Shown piece after piece: positions 1-33,550 of a stretch of DNA of 64,000 bases. Source of the DNA: Branchiostoma floridae (lineage: Eukaryota; Chordata; Leptocardii; Amphioxiformes; Branchiostomatidae); contig NC_049980.1 of NCBI RefSeq assembly GCF_000003815.2, forward strand, positions 19,883,743 through 19,947,742, given 5' to 3'. The translations under genes and the position numbers were made by a program. The number at the start of each line of letters is the position of its first letter. Position 1 is the stretch's first letter. The notes beneath the pieces are model-generated. The model did no database searches. It had not been told where the DNA came from and saw only the letters and a list, made by a program, of their open reading frames with translations.

Positions 1-701
1 GGGGAATGATGAAATATGCGTAAAAGACCATAATGCTCAAATCGGACTACTTGGTAACTTGGAAGAAGTACTAACATGAGCTGGACTCAGGCTGAAGGCA
101 AAGTTGTGAGAGGTCAGGTGTTGGATGTGCCATACAAGTTATTAGTACATGTACATTCACATTGGGTGCATGTCTTACTGTGACCATACATAAATCCTTC
201 AGTTGTATAATGATTGACAAACTGTCTACTTTAGGAAAGGTACATATAGTCTGTACATGTGTGTTATGGCTACACTGTACCTCTTTGAAAAGCTCCTACT
301 GTGATATAGCATGTGGCAAACCATTAAAAATCTATCACTTTTGTACTATGTCATGATATCTATCACTACATAACTTTATATTATATTTATATACATGCAT
401 TGTACGAACAACATTGCAAGTATTTAAGTTCAGTTGTATGAATAAAGTTTTTTCCTGATGCTGTTGTCACTAATCTTAACATGAGGGGTTTGTAAACTTT
501 TTAAGAAAATACTGGCATTATAAAAAATAAGTCAGATTTCCCCCATCAGGTGTAGGGCCATGTAAGGGAGTTATGCACAGCCTGGAAAGGTTGGGCTGCC
601 TTACATGATTGAAGTAATATGATTAAGAGTTGACAACATTTCCTGTCCCCAGACTTCTGATTAGATCCTCAGATGTGACCTTGTTGAACACTAGGGCTTA
701 C

Positions 702-947
702 GTTTGTCCATAAGAGGGGAGGGGCATGCGTCTGAGTCTGTAGCAGGTGCGAAGCCGAGATATAATCAGACGGGAGGTGTTTCTGTAAATCACGTCGCGA
801 TGACGCCATCGGGGGACTCGTTGTACAAGTAATGGATGGGGAGACGGAACGGCGGGCAATTTGGTGGCAGCAAATACACCTGGTAGGCCCGCCGCCTTTG
901 ACCTTGGCGGGTCCGTAGGGAGCCAAAGTTCTGATAAAGCAGTTCCA
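702..947 (-). CDS. Possible unrecognised exon in GC-rich patch
   Basis: A 246 bp stretch is clearly richer in G+C than its surroundings. On the minus strand it is bounded by a good acceptor (a TGTGCAG end at 948) and a good donor (GTAAGC from 701). Its length is a multiple of three. Two of the three minus frames are fully open across it. The third reads a plausible hydrophobic segment upstream (about 970-1040), then a proline-rich stretch, and stops inside the patch near 791. I recognise no domain in any frame and see no partner exons. It could be an exon of a gene to the left of the window, a decayed exon, or a GC-rich repeat. Confidence 0.2.
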
Positions 948-3174
948 CTGCACAAAGCACAATTACTGCTACCGGTATCAAAGTGACAGGTAGATCCATT
1001 AACAAGCAAGGGAGCCATGCTAATAGGTGATTAATAACTGCACGCCAAGGTAACAGGTCTCCGCGCCATTCCCAAATCAAATTTGATCATAGTTACACGT
1101 TACAGTATTCTTTCTATTCCTCTGGTCTGAGTTTAACAAAACTTTCATAACAGTCATACCTATGGTAGTTTTTGACACAGTCCACACATAATGTTAACCT
1201 TTGGCATACAAATACCAAGCTGTAAAATCTCATCAAAGATAGAAAAATATGTCCAACATAACGGCATGTATTTCTGCTATGTTTGAAGTATTCAGGAAAT
1301 ATACTTGTTATCTGGTGAAAAAGGTTTCCCAACTTGAAAACTCAAATTATCAAGGGACGAGGTGAGGTGAGGAACATAAGTGGAAGACTTTGAGATTAAC
1401 ACCTTTCTATAAGTATAGATTTGGCTTTCGTTTTCTTCCTCACTGCAATATGAATTGATTGGCATTAAGCCCAGGAATGGTTGTCAAATCCATCAGGGTA
1501 AGAGTGTCTCAAGCATGTCTCATGCCCTTCCTGCCCGCAGGCAATTTTGTAGCAAAGTGAGACAAGATTTTCATTCAACACACAATGTCTTGGGGCAGAT
1601 GAAGGCACTACATAGAACTCGCAGCAGTAGTCAGCAGCACTTAACCTGTAAGACTTGGGATTAGTTGGTAATGCCCCACTTAGGCTGGATCAATGTAATC
1701 ACTTGTTTATGCACACTTGATAATAGTAATACAGAGTGTGAGGTTAATCTAGCAAACATAAATGACTTGATGATAATGATACAGTAAGCTATGAAACAGT
1801 TCAAGAATGACTGAATACATTACAATGAAAGTAGTCATCCATACTGATATTACCGGTAGTAATAATAAAAACTTGTACCTGAATTTCAATTCAGGAAGTT
1901 ATAGGATAATTTATGAAATGTTTCCTTTCATAAAGTTTGGTAAACTCTAGACAATATTTGAAAAAAAAAATTATTGATTTACCATTCATGAAAAAGTAGC
2001 CTGATAGAATTCTCTTTTTGGATTGCTTTAGCAAAATCAAGCTAGGATTTCCAGCCAACAGTACAGTATCTAATATCTAACATACAAGGAAATTCATACT
2101 TCGAAACCCAATATGCTCCAAAATTCACAGGTACATGTACCTTGCACTCTGACACCCTGTATCTACTGCGACATCATCAAATTACTAGCAATTCAGGAGA
2201 CTTATGGCCTGTTTGTGACCTGATCCAACCCTGCTCTGTTTGGGGTCTTGCCCTGGTGCTGAAAGATGGAATGTTCTGCCCTTTTCCAGTTTCACATTCC
2301 ATTTGCCACTGTCAAACTCAAACTGTACAGATACTTGTACCTCTAGATGAACAAGACAAAGATGATGATTGAAGTATTCTTCTGGCATCCGATTATGTTA
2401 CTACCAAAGTCCAACAAATATTTCAATAACCATTTTTGCTACTGCTGTAGCAGCAGCAGTTGACCACCATATTGCCTTCCTCCATCTTTTATCCAGTGCT
2501 TTCTTCTGTACCTCAGTATCTGGGTTGTCTATTCTTACACCAGTCAAAGTATCATGTGCTTCTGACAAAATTACTCAGTCTACAATAGAAGGGGGCACAG
2601 CACATATACATAAATGTCTCAACCTAACAAATACTGGAACTGGAAAGTGAAAACTGAGAAAAATAAGCAAGGTACAATGATCTGTGTTTATTATCTATCA
2701 GGATGGTCAATTCAAATTAAACATGATGATAAACATACAATTATGTAAATATGGCCTCACATAACATGGATGGGCAACTGTCATAACATACAGTTATAAG
2801 TTAAATTGATCAAATGTATAGTATTGCATGTATCACAGTTTCAGATGGCAACATTTGTACCAAATTGCTTTACAACATCTATATGATGACTGCTTTTGTG
2901 AATGTAACAATAAGATAGACTTAGTATACTTGCATATTAAAACAAAAAATATATAGAGCCAGTCAGATTTCTTGCTTAATAGCTCCCCTTGCATTCTAAA
3001 AATGAAATAGATTTAAAACATACATTACAGGTATTGTGACTGCTTGGTTTCGAGACACTGTATTTTAGCTTAAAGTTTGTGTATTCTTGGTGACACATGC
3101 AATTTGTTTTCCAGGATTATGAATATGAAGGCATTTTCTCATCTGTATGGCAAAATAATTGCAACAATATTGAC

Positions 3175-3180
3175 TTTATT
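3175..3180 (-). promoter_or_regulatory. Candidate poly(A) signal for PGGT1B
   Basis: AATAAA on the minus strand, about 320 bases past the PGGT1B stop codon. It is the first canonical hexamer I noticed downstream. AT-rich DNA gives such hexamers by chance, so this is only a candidate. Confidence 0.35.
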
Positions 3181-3497
3181 TCTCATAGCACTGTAGTTTA
3201 ATAATCTCACATCATATTATTTACACTCATTGAATCAAATAGGTCTCTGCAGTCCAGTTCAACAGTTAGGATGTTCTTACATTGGCATGGTCTTCATATG
3301 TGTCGTCCTAATTGGAAAAATGGGGCAAGCAAAATAAAACTTTCCCTTCGAACTCTGCTTGAATGCACAGCGGTATTCGTGTTCCAGAAATACAAAATAC
3401 CTTCTGATTATGGGCCTGGAGTAATTGTTCCATCTTTTCCACTATCTGTGTTTAAAAAATCTTGGACATTCCTATCTATACATGATCAGAAATTTTG

Positions 3498-24644
<21,147 letters not shown>

Positions 24645-24889
24645 CTTGGCTTTCATGGTAGTAACACAAGAAATGTATTTGTTAACACTAGATACGGATA
24701 AAATATCCAACAATTTGTAAACGCATAGCAAAAATATTTTAGTTTCATTTTATCAACTATAATAAATCAATGTTGTATTTATGTATACAAATGGCTATGA
24801 TTGTTTCCAAGTGAGCATCTAAGTTTAATACGTATATTCGAATGTACGATTCGAATAACGCACTAGGTAACAGTTACCGAAGAAAATGG

Positions 24890-24987
24890 CTTCCGGTCGA
24901 TGACATCTGTACTTTGTTGTCTCCAAACTTTTTCCTGTATTTTGTTTTCTAAGACATTCATTTCACCCTGTATTGTACTCCAAACAG
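24890..24987 (+). other. Candidate promoter and 5' UTR exon of ankyrin-SOCS gene A
   Basis: An ETS-type ACCGGAAG (minus orientation, 24890-24897) lies between PGGT1B and gene A. About 90 bases later there is a good donor (AACAG then GTACGT at 24988). A matching acceptor (TTTTGCAG ending 25503) lies just before the gene A start codon. I infer a non-coding first exon ending at 24987; its 5' end is not determined. Confidence 0.35.
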
Positions 24988-25531
24988 GTACGTAGTCTCT
25001 ATGGGTGATCTGAACGTAATGCTGTTTGATAAAGGTTTCCATTTGATGTATTTATTTACCGTATTTCGGACATCTCTATGTCCAGCGTGATTATGCGTAA
25101 ACAGGACTGGATTGGTCGGATTGGACAGCTGCTGGCGTTTTACATGTTGAATGAATAGATATGAACATGCGGTGGAACTAGTTGAAGGTTACCTGGCCGT
25201 TAAGGCCGTTATAGTGCTAATACTGTCAACAGAAATTACATTTTATGTTAATGCTGCATCAAGGAATGTGGAAAATCCGATAACGTTTTCACGTACACGC
25301 CATGCAACTTACCGTTAGATGTTGTCCATATTTATCAGTGAAATTCACTGTGTTATCATGTCCTTGGTAATATATAGGTTGAATATATAACGTTATATAT
25401 GTGTGTGTACAAGACCTTTTCTATCATTAGTCGTCTTGTAGACGTAAAGGGCACATAGATTTTCCTGTCTGGAGACAAATTATATTGAAAACTTGTTTTG
25501 CAGAGACTTGTCAACCCTAAAGACCACTAGA

Positions 25532-28071
25532 ATGCCTAAACAGAAGGCAAGACACAGACAGACGGCTGTCAGAAAGAGACGTTTGTCGCCAAAGGAAAAT
25601 GCGGCGCGTTATACCTCCATCCAGGAGGCTATTGGCTTGGGTGATCACAGGTACAGTCAGTAATTAATAGTTATAACTATATTTAGGTTTTGTCACAAAG
25701 TGGACTACGGTGTCCAAGACACTGAATGTAGGAACCAAATATCTATACTTAGTGTGAATATTGTGAAATATATGCAGTGCTTTTTATGCTATTATTACAG
25801 TTTTTGTGGTGTCCTCTCACAACAAACTTGCCTTGCCACCACCATGGTGACATGTTCTGTCTTGCATACTAGTAAGTTACTAGTACATGTACTAGAGACG
25901 CCTTCACTTATACTAGTACCAAGTTATAGTGCTGAGAAGTTACTAGCCATTCATGGCACCTCATGACTTTACTAATCAACCAGATTGGCTTGTAGCATTT
26001 GTACGTGGTATATGTGTATTACGTACAAAATTTGCAACGCTGTTCTGGATACTGGATCCAAATAATGGATATTACTACTACTACTAACGTTACTAGTTCT
26101 CAAATGCCTCCCAAGTGCAACAAAATTTTACCAATATACTGAAGGCTACTTATATTATAGATGTCTGTAACTCTTTATCATCTGACTAATATTATAGATG
26201 TCTGTAACTCTTTATCATCTGACTAATATTATAGATGTCTGTAACTCTCTATCATCTGACTAATATTATAGATGTCTGTAACTCTCTATCATCTGTATTT
26301 TCCCCATATGAAGGCTTGTACAAGACTTGCTACAGGATGGAGTTGATCCAAACTACTTCCTGCAGAGTGGGTTTTCCTTGCTGCACCTGGCTGTGGCTGT
26401 GAACAGGGAGAGGTGTGTCAGGATGCTGCTGGAGCATGGAGGTTGGCTTATTTGTTTGTTATTTTTATTGTATATTACAGGTAAACAGCCTGAAGTTGTA
26501 ATGCACCAGATCTACATTGTATAGAGTAAGTTTGAGCTGAGTAAGACTGGATCGATTAGGGTGAACCCCTTTTCTTATTGATAAGTGTGGCAGGTTTTTG
26601 GTGTAGCCCAACTTAACATCCTATCCAAGTGACGGTAACCCTGCCATTAGCATGCAAGTTGTATTAGACTTGAACCTTATGGTTCAGAGGTGGTTGCCTC
26701 CTAGCCTCTTTTTCGTTAACTTCCACACATATAGCTTTGACAACCTTTTGATGGGAACTGCTTGCACAAGGACCTAGTATTGTCTGATGTGACCTGACTT
26801 GAATCTATTGTTGATTGGCTGCTTGCTGTTGACAACTTAAACCGCAGATGTCGATGAGCTCTCTGACTATTGTTGTTTCTCCTTTTCCAGCACATCCACA
26901 TGTTGGGGACAGAAACCGTGGTTACACCCCACTGCACATTGCCGCGACCTGCGGACAGATTCGCATAGCGCGTCTCATCCTCGGCCATGAGAACTGTTAC
27001 CAAATCGCCAATGCCACCAGCGACCGTGGACTTACCCCTCTGCACGTCGCAACTGCCACGAACAAAAATTCTATACAGATGATTACATTGCTGGTGGAAG
27101 GGGGTGCAGAAGTGAATGCTGCCACAGTTAATGGTGACACCCCCCTGTCCCTTGTGGTACGGTCTGAGAAGAGACGGGTCTGTGCAAAACAGCTCTTGGA
27201 GAAGGGTGCAGACGTTGATGCACAACAAGGCTTCCCTTTGTGCTTTGCTGTTTTGAACAATGACAATGACCTTGTGAGACTTCTTCTGGTTCATGGTGCC
27301 AACGTGAACTTCAGAGGGATCAGCCACGGACACACACCGCTACACCTTTCAGTCGTGGTGGACAATCTCAGAGCAACGCAGCTGTTGTACGAGTTTGGGG
27401 CTGAGCCATATTGTTTGAACCAGAGTGGAAAGAGTGCGCTGCAGCTGGCTGAACTTTGTAGCAGGGTTGCCAGAGACAACCATCCATGCTACACGTTTCT
27501 TCAGGAGAGAAGTAGTAAGGATCTTCATTAGTTTAATTCTGAAACATGTATCTACAGCAGATCAGTATCATACACACATGGTAGATACATAGCTATTAGA
27601 TAATACAGTTATAAGTGTGTATCTACGGTACATGTAATTGGTTTTCAGGTGCAGACCATCTAGTGTTATTAAAAAGGGATAGGTTTCTATTTTCATGGCA
27701 AAGACAGATGACAGAGTCTCATCCAGACACTGAAAAGGGAATAAAGGTCTCGAAAGAGTCACGACTCGTGGCTCTTTTCTTTCTCTAGCTGGTATCCATG
27801 ATTTTGATGATTATCCCAGCACAAGGAATACAGTTGTAAATGTTTGTACAGGTACCTGTACATGTGTATCCCATTTTTCTTAGATTGTGTCCTATGGTTT
27901 GTTTCTCACACAGTTTTCTCATAGTTTTTCTCGTATCTTTTAGGATCTCCACGGACTTTGCAGGAAATTTGCCGACTGTACATCAGGAGGATTCTTGGAA
28001 AGTGGAGACTCCAACACATCAACGACCTACCACTCACCAAAGTCATGATTCAGTTCCTTAACCACGAATAG
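25532..28071 (+). CDS. Ankyrin repeat and SOCS box protein (gene A)
   Basis: Exons 25532-25650, 26314-26441, 26891-27514 and 27944-28071 join in phase to 332 residues. A basic N-terminus (1-20) is followed by about seven ankyrin repeats over 28-285, with TPLHIAA and TPLHVAT type helices. A C-terminal SOCS box (292-332) begins SPRTLQEICRLYIRR and ends in the LPLT version of the Cul5 box. Family knowledge: ASB proteins bind substrates through ankyrins and recruit elongin B/C and cullin-5 to ubiquitinate them. Substrate unknown. It is paralogous to genes B and C. The C-terminus resembles ASB1, but I cannot assign orthology. The first ankyrin segment is split by an intron that B and C lack, and a 37 bp minisatellite ends close to its acceptor. 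Confidence 0.9.
26155..26295. repeat. 37 bp minisatellite upstream of gene A exon 2
   Basis: Four copies of a 37 bp unit containing ATGTCTGTAACTCT, starting near 26161, 26198, 26235 and 26272, nearly identical. The array ends about 20 bases before the splice acceptor at 26313. Each unit boundary carries CTGACTAAT, which resembles a branch point. Confidence 0.85.
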
Positions 28072-28437
28072 GCTATTAGTACCTTAGCAGAAGGGGCTAA
28101 CTTCAGTCTTTGGTGTAGGTCAGGCATCACTGGCATGAGTGGCCTTCGTTTTTTGGCAATACCTCTTTTGTGGCACCTATTTTCATATAGACCACGATAT
28201 AAGTGGGACATTGGGTATTAATTTCTTATCATCAAGGACTTTCTAGCACACAAAGGAACATGCTTGAGATTTTTCGTGTTCTGTGCATGCGTAGTAACTG
28301 TGGAAAGGGAGGCAATTTGTAACAGAGATGGGGAGCTAGAAAAAATGCAACAATTTTGCCTTTTGTCTGTTTGGTGATTCTGAACCCAGAAAACGATTTT
28401 TTTGTTGTTTACCTTTAATGTCAGAGATGGAATCTGG

Positions 28438-28443
28438 AATAAA
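28438..28443 (+). promoter_or_regulatory. Candidate poly(A) signal for gene A
   Basis: AATAAA about 370 bases after the gene A stop codon. Another copy with similar context lies near 30365, so a long alternative 3' UTR is possible. Confidence 0.35.
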
Positions 28444-30842
28444 GTTATGACCTCTTCATGACAAGGTCAAATGTGGAAAAGAAAAGATTTAAAAGAAAGG
28501 TAACTGTTTTTCTTGGTTGAGTAGCTGTCCTTCTTCTATTATGTATTGGGTATTATTGATGGTATCTAATATAGATATGTTTGTGTTGCCTTCATTGTAT
28601 TGAATATGATGCAGGAATTCTGTCATTGTTTAGAATCAGAATGGTAGAATGTTAACTCAGTGATGATAAATTCTATGTTTAAGGTATATTATATCTACAG
28701 GATTATATCTTTCCTCCAGCATCATCTGCAATGGTTCTGTATATACATTGTATATTGGTACATACATATCTTGTTATGTTCTCAAATAGTGAAATTTGGA
28801 ACACCACTTCTAACTCAAGAACAGTTGGTAACTTGTTGCTGTGTAAGTTCTGTGAAATCAGATAGCATAAACTATTTTTGTGGGTGTATAAATAGGACTT
28901 GATGTTGTTAAGAAATACACTGAGACAAAATTCAACAGAGCAAATAGTATACTATCAAAGAGTGAGGCTTGAAAACCCCATAATTTTTGTAAATGCATTT
29001 TTCCCTCTGACCACTGAAATCGAGTTACCAACATCAATCTTCCAATAAGAAGCATGTTTTTACTAATGGACAGCTGAACAGTCCTGGTGTAATTTTTTTT
29101 ACAAGTCTGTTGCGATAGTAACTATTACAAGTCTGTTATGATGATAGCTATTTTTTCAGTCACCGAAGAGAAAAATTATGACTTTAAAACAGTGAAGATA
29201 TAAAAAATGTGTTAGTGACACAACATGAAAAGGTGTAGGGTATTACATTATATTTGTTAAGCATTTGTTATTGAAACAAATGTTGATGTATATTATATAA
29301 GAATTCTTGAATGATTCTAAAAGCCACCGGTACAACTTGTTGGCACTAGAAACTGCAATGCCTATTCTTACATATTGTATTTTGCTATACATTTAAGTTA
29401 CATGAGTAATCTTCAGCTTTCCCATACCTTGTATTTTTGGGCAAAAGGAAGGGGTATGTGTCCACTGACTACTAAACTACCAAGAACTTATGAAGAAAAT
29501 GACGTAGTTTTGAGCAGTAACTAATGTCTTCCATTCTTAAGCTCTGTATAATGTACTCTTGAATGTTTATCTTGATTGCTTGGCTGTCTATTTTAACACT
29601 GAGAGAGATTTGTTAGTTTACAGAAGAAAATAACTATTATCCTCTTCAAATGTGTAATGATTACCCTTACGTTTTAGGTACCAGTAGCTTTGTGATTTAA
29701 AGCTGTAACATGCGATGTACATGCATTATATATTTGTACAATACATATCTTGTTATGTTCTTAAAATCTACCAATTTTGCTTAACATTCTTTAATTGAAC
29801 CTGATTTCCAGGGTCTATGAATGAAGACAGCAGTTTTCCAACAATGCATACTTTTTAGTTATAAAGGTTTTACAGATGTATTGACATCATTACTACTTTA
29901 AGTTTTTTAGCCCTCATCATGAGTTTGTAGACTAATGATAATGGTACTCGGGCTTAAGTTCTTACAAAACATTAAAAAGATTTAAGATTTGTTTCATTAT
30001 ATCCATAATGATTGAATTTTTTAATTCAAAACTAAGGTCTGAAAAAGCTACAAGGTTGTGTTGTATGTCCAAGGTGGTGAGCTTTTGCTATTATGGGCCT
30101 GATGACTGAGTTTCTGTTCCTAACATATTTATACAAATCAAGGTCCATGGTGGTGACATATATGTGCTCTGTGATGAGAGTCCTGAACTGACCAGCAATA
30201 CTTGATGGTACTTGAAATTGTCTATGCAGAATGAATGATAAAAAGTTGTATGGCATTTCCATTGTGTATTTTCACTCATTGTTTGTTACTTTTGGTTAAA
30301 CATTGCCTTTTGCCAAGGAAGGGTGAGAAGAACTTGAGATGTTGTCAAAGACATTATTATCTCAAATAAAGTCATGTGCAAATAAGTATTTGTTATATCA
30401 CTTCCGATCTGTTCCATACATTTTCACATCATTATTTTTGTCTGAAAAATGACAATGCAACAACACAATGAATGAAATATGTGTATTCAATTCACCATTT
30501 TATATCTATGCAATGGTTGGAGAGAACTAGAATATACATAAATCATGAAGTTGAGACAGTTGACAATAGAGGGGATGAGGGAGGAAGAACTTATTTGTAT
30601 ATGTACATGTTGTAAATACAGAAAATGTCAAAGGTAAGGCAAAGTTTTACTTTTAATGTGATCAGACACCATAATTTTCCCTAAAGAGTTGCAACAGTTC
30701 AGGTTATTCTCATGTTAAAACAGTTGAAGATTGTTTTTTTCCAGTTCATTCTTCAAAAGAAAGCATTTTGAAGATTCAAGTGCTGAGTAATGATACTTGC
30801 TTTGTGATAAAATATATTCTATCAATTGCATACACATTTGAA

Positions 30843-30942
30843 NNNNNNNNNNNNNNNNNNNNNNNNNNNNNNNNNNNNNNNNNNNNNNNNNNNNNNNNNN
30901 NNNNNNNNNNNNNNNNNNNNNNNNNNNNNNNNNNNNNNNNNN
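30843..30942. other. Assembly gap (100 N)
   Basis: Run of exactly 100 N, the usual placeholder for a gap of unknown size. Frames crossing it are meaningless. Confidence 0.99.
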
Positions 30943-31166
30943 AGCCAAAGGCACAAGCCCCATATAGACAATCCTTGTTCAGGTGGTACAAAATAAACAT
31001 GGGTTATATTCAGTTTAAAAGGCACTATATCTGGAACAGTCTTTCAGTACAACTACAAGTGTGAAACATAACATTGTAGCCAGAAAGAAATTTAAAATGT
31101 TTCTTTATCTCCCTTTTCATTCTATTTTCTGAGAAATAAATCATGAATGACTTTGGTTCACCTTTC

Positions 31167-31288
31167 TTAGCCTGGAGACCTGGAGTCCAGCCTTTTTGCT
31201 TTTAGGCTTTAGGCTTTAGTCTGCTCCCAATGGTTGCTACCCCACCCAGGGATCGGAGCAAATGTAACAAGGCTGGACACCTGGCTAA
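31167..31288. repeat. Small foldback repeat
   Basis: TTAGCCTGGAGACCTGGAG and TCCAGCCTT on the left pair imperfectly with AAGGCTGGACACCTGGCTAA on the right. About 120 bp, non-coding, MITE-like. Confidence 0.5.
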
Positions 31289-31931
31289 CCTTTTTTGTAT
31301 CTACTTCCTCATTCCAACTACATAAAAGGCCTGTTGTAAATTCATTTCTTTTTTTTGCTGGGACTTAATTTCACAGTAGGGGTGGAAAATATTTTTTTTT
31401 TTAGTGTCCCAAGTTTGTAGTTGACACAATACAGTGGTAGTAGTACATTGGAAAAGCATATTTGAAGTGTCATGAACTTGTAGCAGCTCCAGAAGATGAT
31501 TCAGCCTTTATGGAAATGTAAGACAGCAGCACCGGTATATGGTATTAATATTCTTACTTCAATAAGGGGCTGCATCGCAAATCCATAAAGCAGAGTAAAG
31601 CAAGTGTATGACATGTAGAAAAATACAACTATTTTCTACAGAGTTTTATGGGTAGACTATTTCATATTTCCATCAAATCCAGCTTTCTGTTGCAAAACTA
31701 GCAGGGAAAAATAACAAACATATTTTGCATTATTCAAATTTCCCCGTCTTAACGTTTTGGAGTAAAGCTTTCTAACCACACGATTTACCTATTTTATATG
31801 GCCAAATAATTGTTAAACTTATCATTATTGGAACTAGAAAACTGTGAGTATGAACAAGAGTAAACTGTGCAGATAGAAATAATCTTCCGATCAAGCCAGG
31901 ATGGTTGGAGTAGGCAACCCATGCCAAGCTG

Positions 31932-33550
31932 TCAGTGTTTGTGTTTGAGATAGTTCAACATGACCCTGGTGATGTCCAGCTCGTCCAGTCTGTGCAGCCG
32001 TTTGTGTCCGACCTGTGACCTCACGGTCAGTCTGCACAGGTCCTGCAGACTCCGGGCTTTATCTGCAGAGTCAGGGTATGATAAAAACAGACATCAATCA
32101 GAAAGTTCCTAACACCGTATTTCAATTAATGAAGTGAACTTTCCTTATGAAAATGTCCTTCAGTTACACATAAATGTACAACAGACAATCCTACTGATAA
32201 TTTGATGTGTGAGCACAAGCATACTTACATGTAACATCTCTTAGAAACTGCACACACTGTGTATCCTCATCAGCCACACTCCTGGCCACCTCCAGGGGAG
32301 TTTCCTCGCTCTGGTTCTTGGCATTACAGTCTGCTCCGTACTCCCAGAGTCTTGTAGCTAAAACTACATTGTTTTGCATAGCTGCCAAATGCAATGGTGT
32401 CTGTCCCGTTTTGGGGCCTCCGTAGTTACACTTGGCTCCATTCTGCAGTAGTATTCTCAAAAGTTTGTGGTCATTGTTCGCCACTGCATATCTGATTGGC
32501 AGCCCCATCTCGAGGTCCACATTTGCACCCCATTCAACTAACATCTTTATACATGAATATCTCCTGAACTTTATTGCCATGAGGAGTGGGGTGAAGCCAA
32601 AGTCCGTCACAGGGTCTATTATCGCTCCTGACTCAAGCAGAAGGCGCATAAACTGGAGGGCGCACTCTTCTTTTCCACAAGCGGCCACGATATGTAGGGG
32701 AGTCAGTCCATCCCGTCCCCTCGCGTTAACAACACGTTCAGAATCGTCATACTGCAGGATGACCTGAGCAATGCGAGTCAGGACATACTTGGCTGCAAAG
32801 TGCAGAGGCGTGTAACCACCAGTGTAGTCCTTAACATAGGCACATGCTTTTGGAAGAAAGAGAAAAATACATAAGTCACTTGTCATTTCTAGAAAGAGTC
32901 TAGGAAGAGAACTGATCATGAAAATTGAATTGTACTAGATTTACGACTGCAACATAGAATATCAGACATTGTATGTGACAAACTATTTGAAAGAACAAAC
33001 ATTTCACTGGCACCACTTTCCTCCCACTCTAGATCTGATATCATTCTCTTTCCTATTTAATAGTTCATTGTAAAACTTTTAAAGTCAGTATTACCATCTA
33101 TTCACCTGTAGAAAGAGCAAAATTCTGAAGGCTGTTTCACCCTGACGTGACATTGGTACTGTCAGTCATGCTGTAGTGCTAAAACTGGAAGGTGTCATTA
33201 TAATGTTAATATGTGTGGCCATCACTATTGACCATGTTGTTATACTAGACATGAAAAGTTATAGGTCTGACTTTTAATGAGAAGTGCCAACATTATTTAT
33301 GGCATAGACATGACATAAAAGTCTCACCGCCATGTTCTAACAGCAGTCTGACACATCGGAGCTGGCTGTTCACCACGGCTCCGTGCAGGAGCGAGAACCC
33401 GTACACGCAGCGCTGGTTCACGCTCAGCCCCTTCTGTAACAACGACTTCACCGGCGCAAGCTTCCCGCCACGCACGGCCTCCTGAAGTTTCAGGGCATCT
33501 TGGGAACATGTGGCGTGCTTGCCACTCTTCCTCGGCCTCAGCTTAGGCAT
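31932..33550 (-). CDS. Ankyrin repeat and SOCS box protein (gene B)
   Basis: Exons in coding order 33550-33328, 32846-32229 and 32056-31932 join in phase to 321 residues. The basic start (MPKLRPRKSGK) is followed by ankyrin repeats over about 19-270 (GYTPLHFAA, GLTPLHIVAA, GFTPLLMAI, GQTPLHLAA). The SOCS box is 282-321. The elongin-binding half is good (SLQDLCRLTVR), but the Cul5 half reads LDIT where LPLP is expected. That is the weakest of the three, so cullin-5 recruitment may be reduced; this is inference. Intron positions after the first ankyrin block and before the SOCS box match genes A and C, both in phase 1. It probably has a non-coding first exon near 34368-34400. Start chosen because the acceptor (TGTTTTCAG) lies just upstream of this ATG. 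Confidence 0.9.

Larger units (their letters stand above)
1..3497. other. Sequence downstream of PGGT1B, mostly non-coding
   Basis: AT-rich sequence beyond the PGGT1B stop. The first few hundred bases here are probably its 3' UTR on the minus strand. Apart from the GC-rich patch at 702-947, I see only short unconserved reading frames, homopolymer runs and a small CAG-type run near 2443. No recognisable protein domain or RNA gene. Confidence 0.6.
28072..31931. other. Convergent interval between ankyrin-SOCS genes A and B
   Basis: AT-rich DNA holding the 3' UTRs of genes A (plus) and B (minus), a 100-base assembly gap and one small foldback repeat. No conserved frame or RNA gene seen. Confidence 0.6.

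Noticed and set aside
26716-27333. 205-residue open frame on the minus strand
   Set aside because: It is antisense to the ankyrin exon of gene A, which is strongly supported by TPLH motifs and phase. It is a shadow frame.
32432-32767. 111-residue plus-strand frame
   Set aside because: Antisense shadow of the gene B ankyrin exon.
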